From: an uncultured Bacteroidales bacterium | GTDB lineage: Bacteria; Bacteroidota; Bacteroidia; Bacteroidales; FEN-979 | DNA: 64,000 nt | NCBI GenBank assembly: GCA_903875045.1 | Contig: CAIQUS010000012.1 | Span: 1-64,000, forward strand | Direction of reading: 5' to 3' | Shown: positions 62,012-64,000 of the stretch, piece by piece | Position numbering within the stretch: position 1 is the first letter of the stretch | How the letters are laid out: each line of letters opens with the position of its first letter | Position numbers and translations under genes: made by a program | Notes under the pieces: model-generated | Databases searched by the model: none | The model's input: only the letters and a program-made list of their open reading frames with translations | Told to the model about the DNA's origin: nothing

Positions 62012-63910
62012 TTATGAAATTGCTCCAAAATTGATATTCAACACTTTATAACTGTGAGATGGGGAAGGAATCAATGGCCCGAGTTCAAGGCGTGGCCACT
62101 TTTCATCAACCGAATGAATGGTTTTTTCATCCATCACGGTCACATTGGGCCAATCGCGTTGAAAGTCATCAAATTCTCTGCTTTTCCGGGTGGCATCGAT
62201 GAAAAGGGTTTTAACTTTAATTCCGGGTTCAGATTCAATGTGGAAACAATCACGGATGGGATCAATGTTATTGGCAGAAATCCAGACTATTTGCGACAGT
62301 GAATTCAGATCGAGCAGACTGTCAACGAAAAGGACAAATTTCACGTTTCCAATTTGCCTGTTTTTCAGGAGATCTGTCGCCAGAAGGCGGATTTGATGCT
62401 TCCTTGATTTCTTGACGGAAATAATCAACAATGAAATCCCCTCTGATACAAAATCCTGGCGGATTGCAGCGATTTCAGGAAATGAAGATTGTATCTCCTC
62501 TGCCGGGACCGCTTCCATTGAAAGGGAGGGGGGGGCAGTACTGTCAAATTCCTGTGATAACTTTTTGGTAGCATCTATTCCCATTTTACTGCCATAAGCA
62601 TACCGGCTGCTGGCGTGATCAAGAATATCAACGGGTCCGCGAAGAAAATGAATATCTTCAACCGGATCAACGTATTCAGATATTTTCCGGGCCAGGGCAT
62701 CGTAATCGGTGAGACTGACCGCTGAATCGGCCACTACCATGATCTTATTGAACATCATTTGTCCGGCCCCCCAAAGCGCACTCATGATTTTAGGAGCCTG
62801 GCCGGGATAGTGTTTATTGATACTCACCAACGTGATGTTGTGGAAAACGCCTTCTACAGGCATGTGCATATCTGTCACTTCCGGAGCTACGGTCATTCGG
62901 ATGGGCATCAGAAAAATCCGCTCAGTGGCCTTGCCAATCCAGCCATCTTCCTGTGGCGGTATCCCGACAATGGTTGTCGGATAAATGGCATTTTTCCGAT
63001 GGGTAATACAAGTTACATGGAACCTTGGAAAGTAATCGGCCAGGGAATAGTAACCCGTATGATCACCAAAAGGACCTTCAAGGATCAGTTCTTCCGCGGG
63101 ATCAACATAGCCCTCGATCACAAAATCAACATCAGCAGGAACTTCCAGACTGTTGGTCAAACATTTTACGAGTTCGACTTTTTTCCTGCGCAGAAAACCT
63201 GCCAGCAGGTATTCATCCAGATTTTCAGGTAAGGGGGCTGTAGCTGCATAAGTATAAACCGGATCACCGCCCAAAGTCACTGTAACCGGCATCTTTCTGC
63301 CCATCTCTTTCCATTGATGATAATGACGCGCCGATCCTTTGTGCAAGTGCCAGTGCATGCCCGTCATATCAGGCGAAAACACCTGCATGCGGTACATGCC
63401 AAGATTCCTGATCCCCGTTACCGGATCAACTGTGTGGACTCCGGGCAATGTGATAAACGGCCCGCCATCAGCCGGCCAGCATGTAAGCACAGGGATCTGT
63501 GAAAGGTCAGGGTTTTTCATCACTACTTCCTGGCACTCACCGCGTCTGTTGACCGATTTTGGCATCCAGGAAGCGACTTCCTTCAAGGTTGGAAGCAATT
63601 TCAGTTTATCCATTAAACTTGCCTTTGGCCCAAGGAACTCCTTCATCAGCCTGGCGAGGTTTGCCTCAATTTCCTCCAGGCTATTCACTCCCAAAGCCAT
63701 GCAAATCCTCCGGTCAGAAGCAAAAGCATTGATAAGTAAGGGAAATTGGGTTCCGGTATTTTCAAACAAAAGGGCTTTGCCACCGTTTTTCACCATCCTG
63801 TCGGCCACCTCCGCAATTTCAAGGTTGGGCGACACAAACTCCCTGATGCGGACCAGTTCCCCTGCCGATTCAAGCGCTGAAACAAAATGGTTGAGGGATC
63901 TATAGGACAT
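62012..63910 (-). CDS. UbiD-family decarboxylase (menaquinone-type)
   Basis: A 632-residue protein of the prenylated-FMN-dependent UbiD family. Visible motifs: CWPADGGPFITLPGV, GMHWHLHKGSARHY, an EGPFGDHTGYYSLAD segment with the catalytic Glu/Asp region, and MSALWGAGQMMFNK. The length exceeds E. coli UbiD (about 497), as seen in Bacteroidota menaquinone-biosynthesis (MenA-downstream or futalosine-type) decarboxylases. It removes a carboxyl from an aromatic quinone precursor. No UbiX partner or other men/mqn gene adjoins it. The exact quinone substrate is inference. Confidence 0.87.
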   Translation of the reverse strand: MSYRSLNHFVSALESAGELVRIREFVSPNLEIAEVADRMVKNGGKALLFENTGTQFPLLINAFASDRRICMALGVNSLEEIEANLARLMKEFLGPKASLMDKLKLLPTLKEVASWMPKSVNRRGECQEVVMKNPDLSQIPVLTCWPADGGPFITLPGVHTVDPVTGIRNLGMYRMQVFSPDMTGMHWHLHKGSARHYHQWKEMGRKMPVTVTLGGDPVYTYAATAPLPENLDEYLLAGFLRRKKVELVKCLTNSLEVPADVDFVIEGYVDPAEELILEGPFGDHTGYYSLADYFPRFHVTCITHRKNAIYPTTIVGIPPQEDGWIGKATERIFLMPIRMTVAPEVTDMHMPVEGVFHNITLVSINKHYPGQAPKIMSALWGAGQMMFNKIMVVADSAVSLTDYDALARKISEYVDPVEDIHFLRGPVDILDHASSRYAYGSKMGIDATKKLSQEFDSTAPPSLSMEAVPAEEIQSSFPEIAAIRQDFVSEGISLLIISVKKSRKHQIRLLATDLLKNRQIGNVKFVLFVDSLLDLNSLSQIVWISANNIDPIRDCFHIESEPGIKVKTLFIDATRKSREFDDFQRDWPNVTVMDEKTIHSVDEKWPRLELGPLIPSPSHSYKVLNINFGAIS

Positions 63911-63935
63911 GAAAGATTTACGAATTATGGGTTAG

Positions 63936-63998
63936 GGGTGACACGTGACGCGTAACAGGTGACACGTGACAGGTGACAAGGGACTGGTGATACGTGAT
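63936..63998. repeat. Degenerate GTGACACGTGAC repeat
   Basis: Variants of (AC/GC)GTGAC fill the region upstream of the UbiD gene and continue to the window edge. The same word family is found at 8458-8500 after aconitase. Confidence 0.7.
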
Positions 63999-64000
63999 GG

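Overview
The window reads as chromosomal DNA of a member of the Bacteroidota. Six predicted secreted proteins end in a type IX secretion (T9SS) type A sorting tail. There is a CarboxypepD_reg-like TonB-dependent receptor. The recurring promoter element is the Bacteroidota -7 box TAnnTTTG, and Shine-Dalgarno sequences are mostly absent. Order and genus cannot be fixed from the sequence. No rRNA, tRNA or CRISPR array was recognised. The left edge holds the 5' end of a group II intron placed exactly at the end of a Rho-independent terminator.

Layout. 0-9 kb: isocitrate dehydrogenase and aconitase flank a 1529-residue acyl-CoA ligase / unknown / GNAT fusion. 9-16 kb: a DUF4143 ATPase, then a divergent lipid-like set (SDR; DUF1214, sulfotransferase, second SDR). 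16-21 kb: GtrA, M28-PDZ peptidase, a variant MnmA and a C69 dipeptidase. 21-23.5 kb: an AT-rich accessory stretch with a PD-(D/E)XK protein, a REP-associated transposase (RAYT) flanked by palindromic REPs, and a broken nucleotidyltransferase. 23.5-39 kb: large secreted proteins and peptidases (BNR/discoidin, M1, M3, a 1926-residue PKD/GEVED protein) plus arginine deiminase. 39-46.4 kb: an ABC exporter, two tandem FISUMP-domain proteins, a T7-lysozyme-like amidase and a four-PAS histidine kinase. 46.5-52.9 kb: a five-gene operon joining redox/radical-SAM proteins to prenyl-chain synthesis and terpene cyclisation. 53-64 kb: a SUMF1-like protein, a secreted M28 peptidase, HicB/HicA, ornithine aminotransferase, a secreted T9SS protein, a TonB receptor and a UbiD-family decarboxylase.

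The most interesting unit is the 46.5-52.9 kb operon: dicluster ferredoxin, radical SAM enzyme, DUF116-polyprenyl synthase fusion, half-size prenyltransferase-repeat protein and DXDD-type squalene-hopene-cyclase homologue. No squalene synthase is nearby. The genes together suggest a polyprenyl diphosphate of C20 or longer that is cyclised and radically modified, giving an unknown terpenoid lipid.

A second theme is a set of unrelated short-period tandem repeats. Several begin at, or supply, the stop codon of the gene before them, and one copy lies in frame inside a coding sequence. Bacteroidota-like -7 boxes precede many genes and, with non-ATG codons at some longer frames, helped choose starts.
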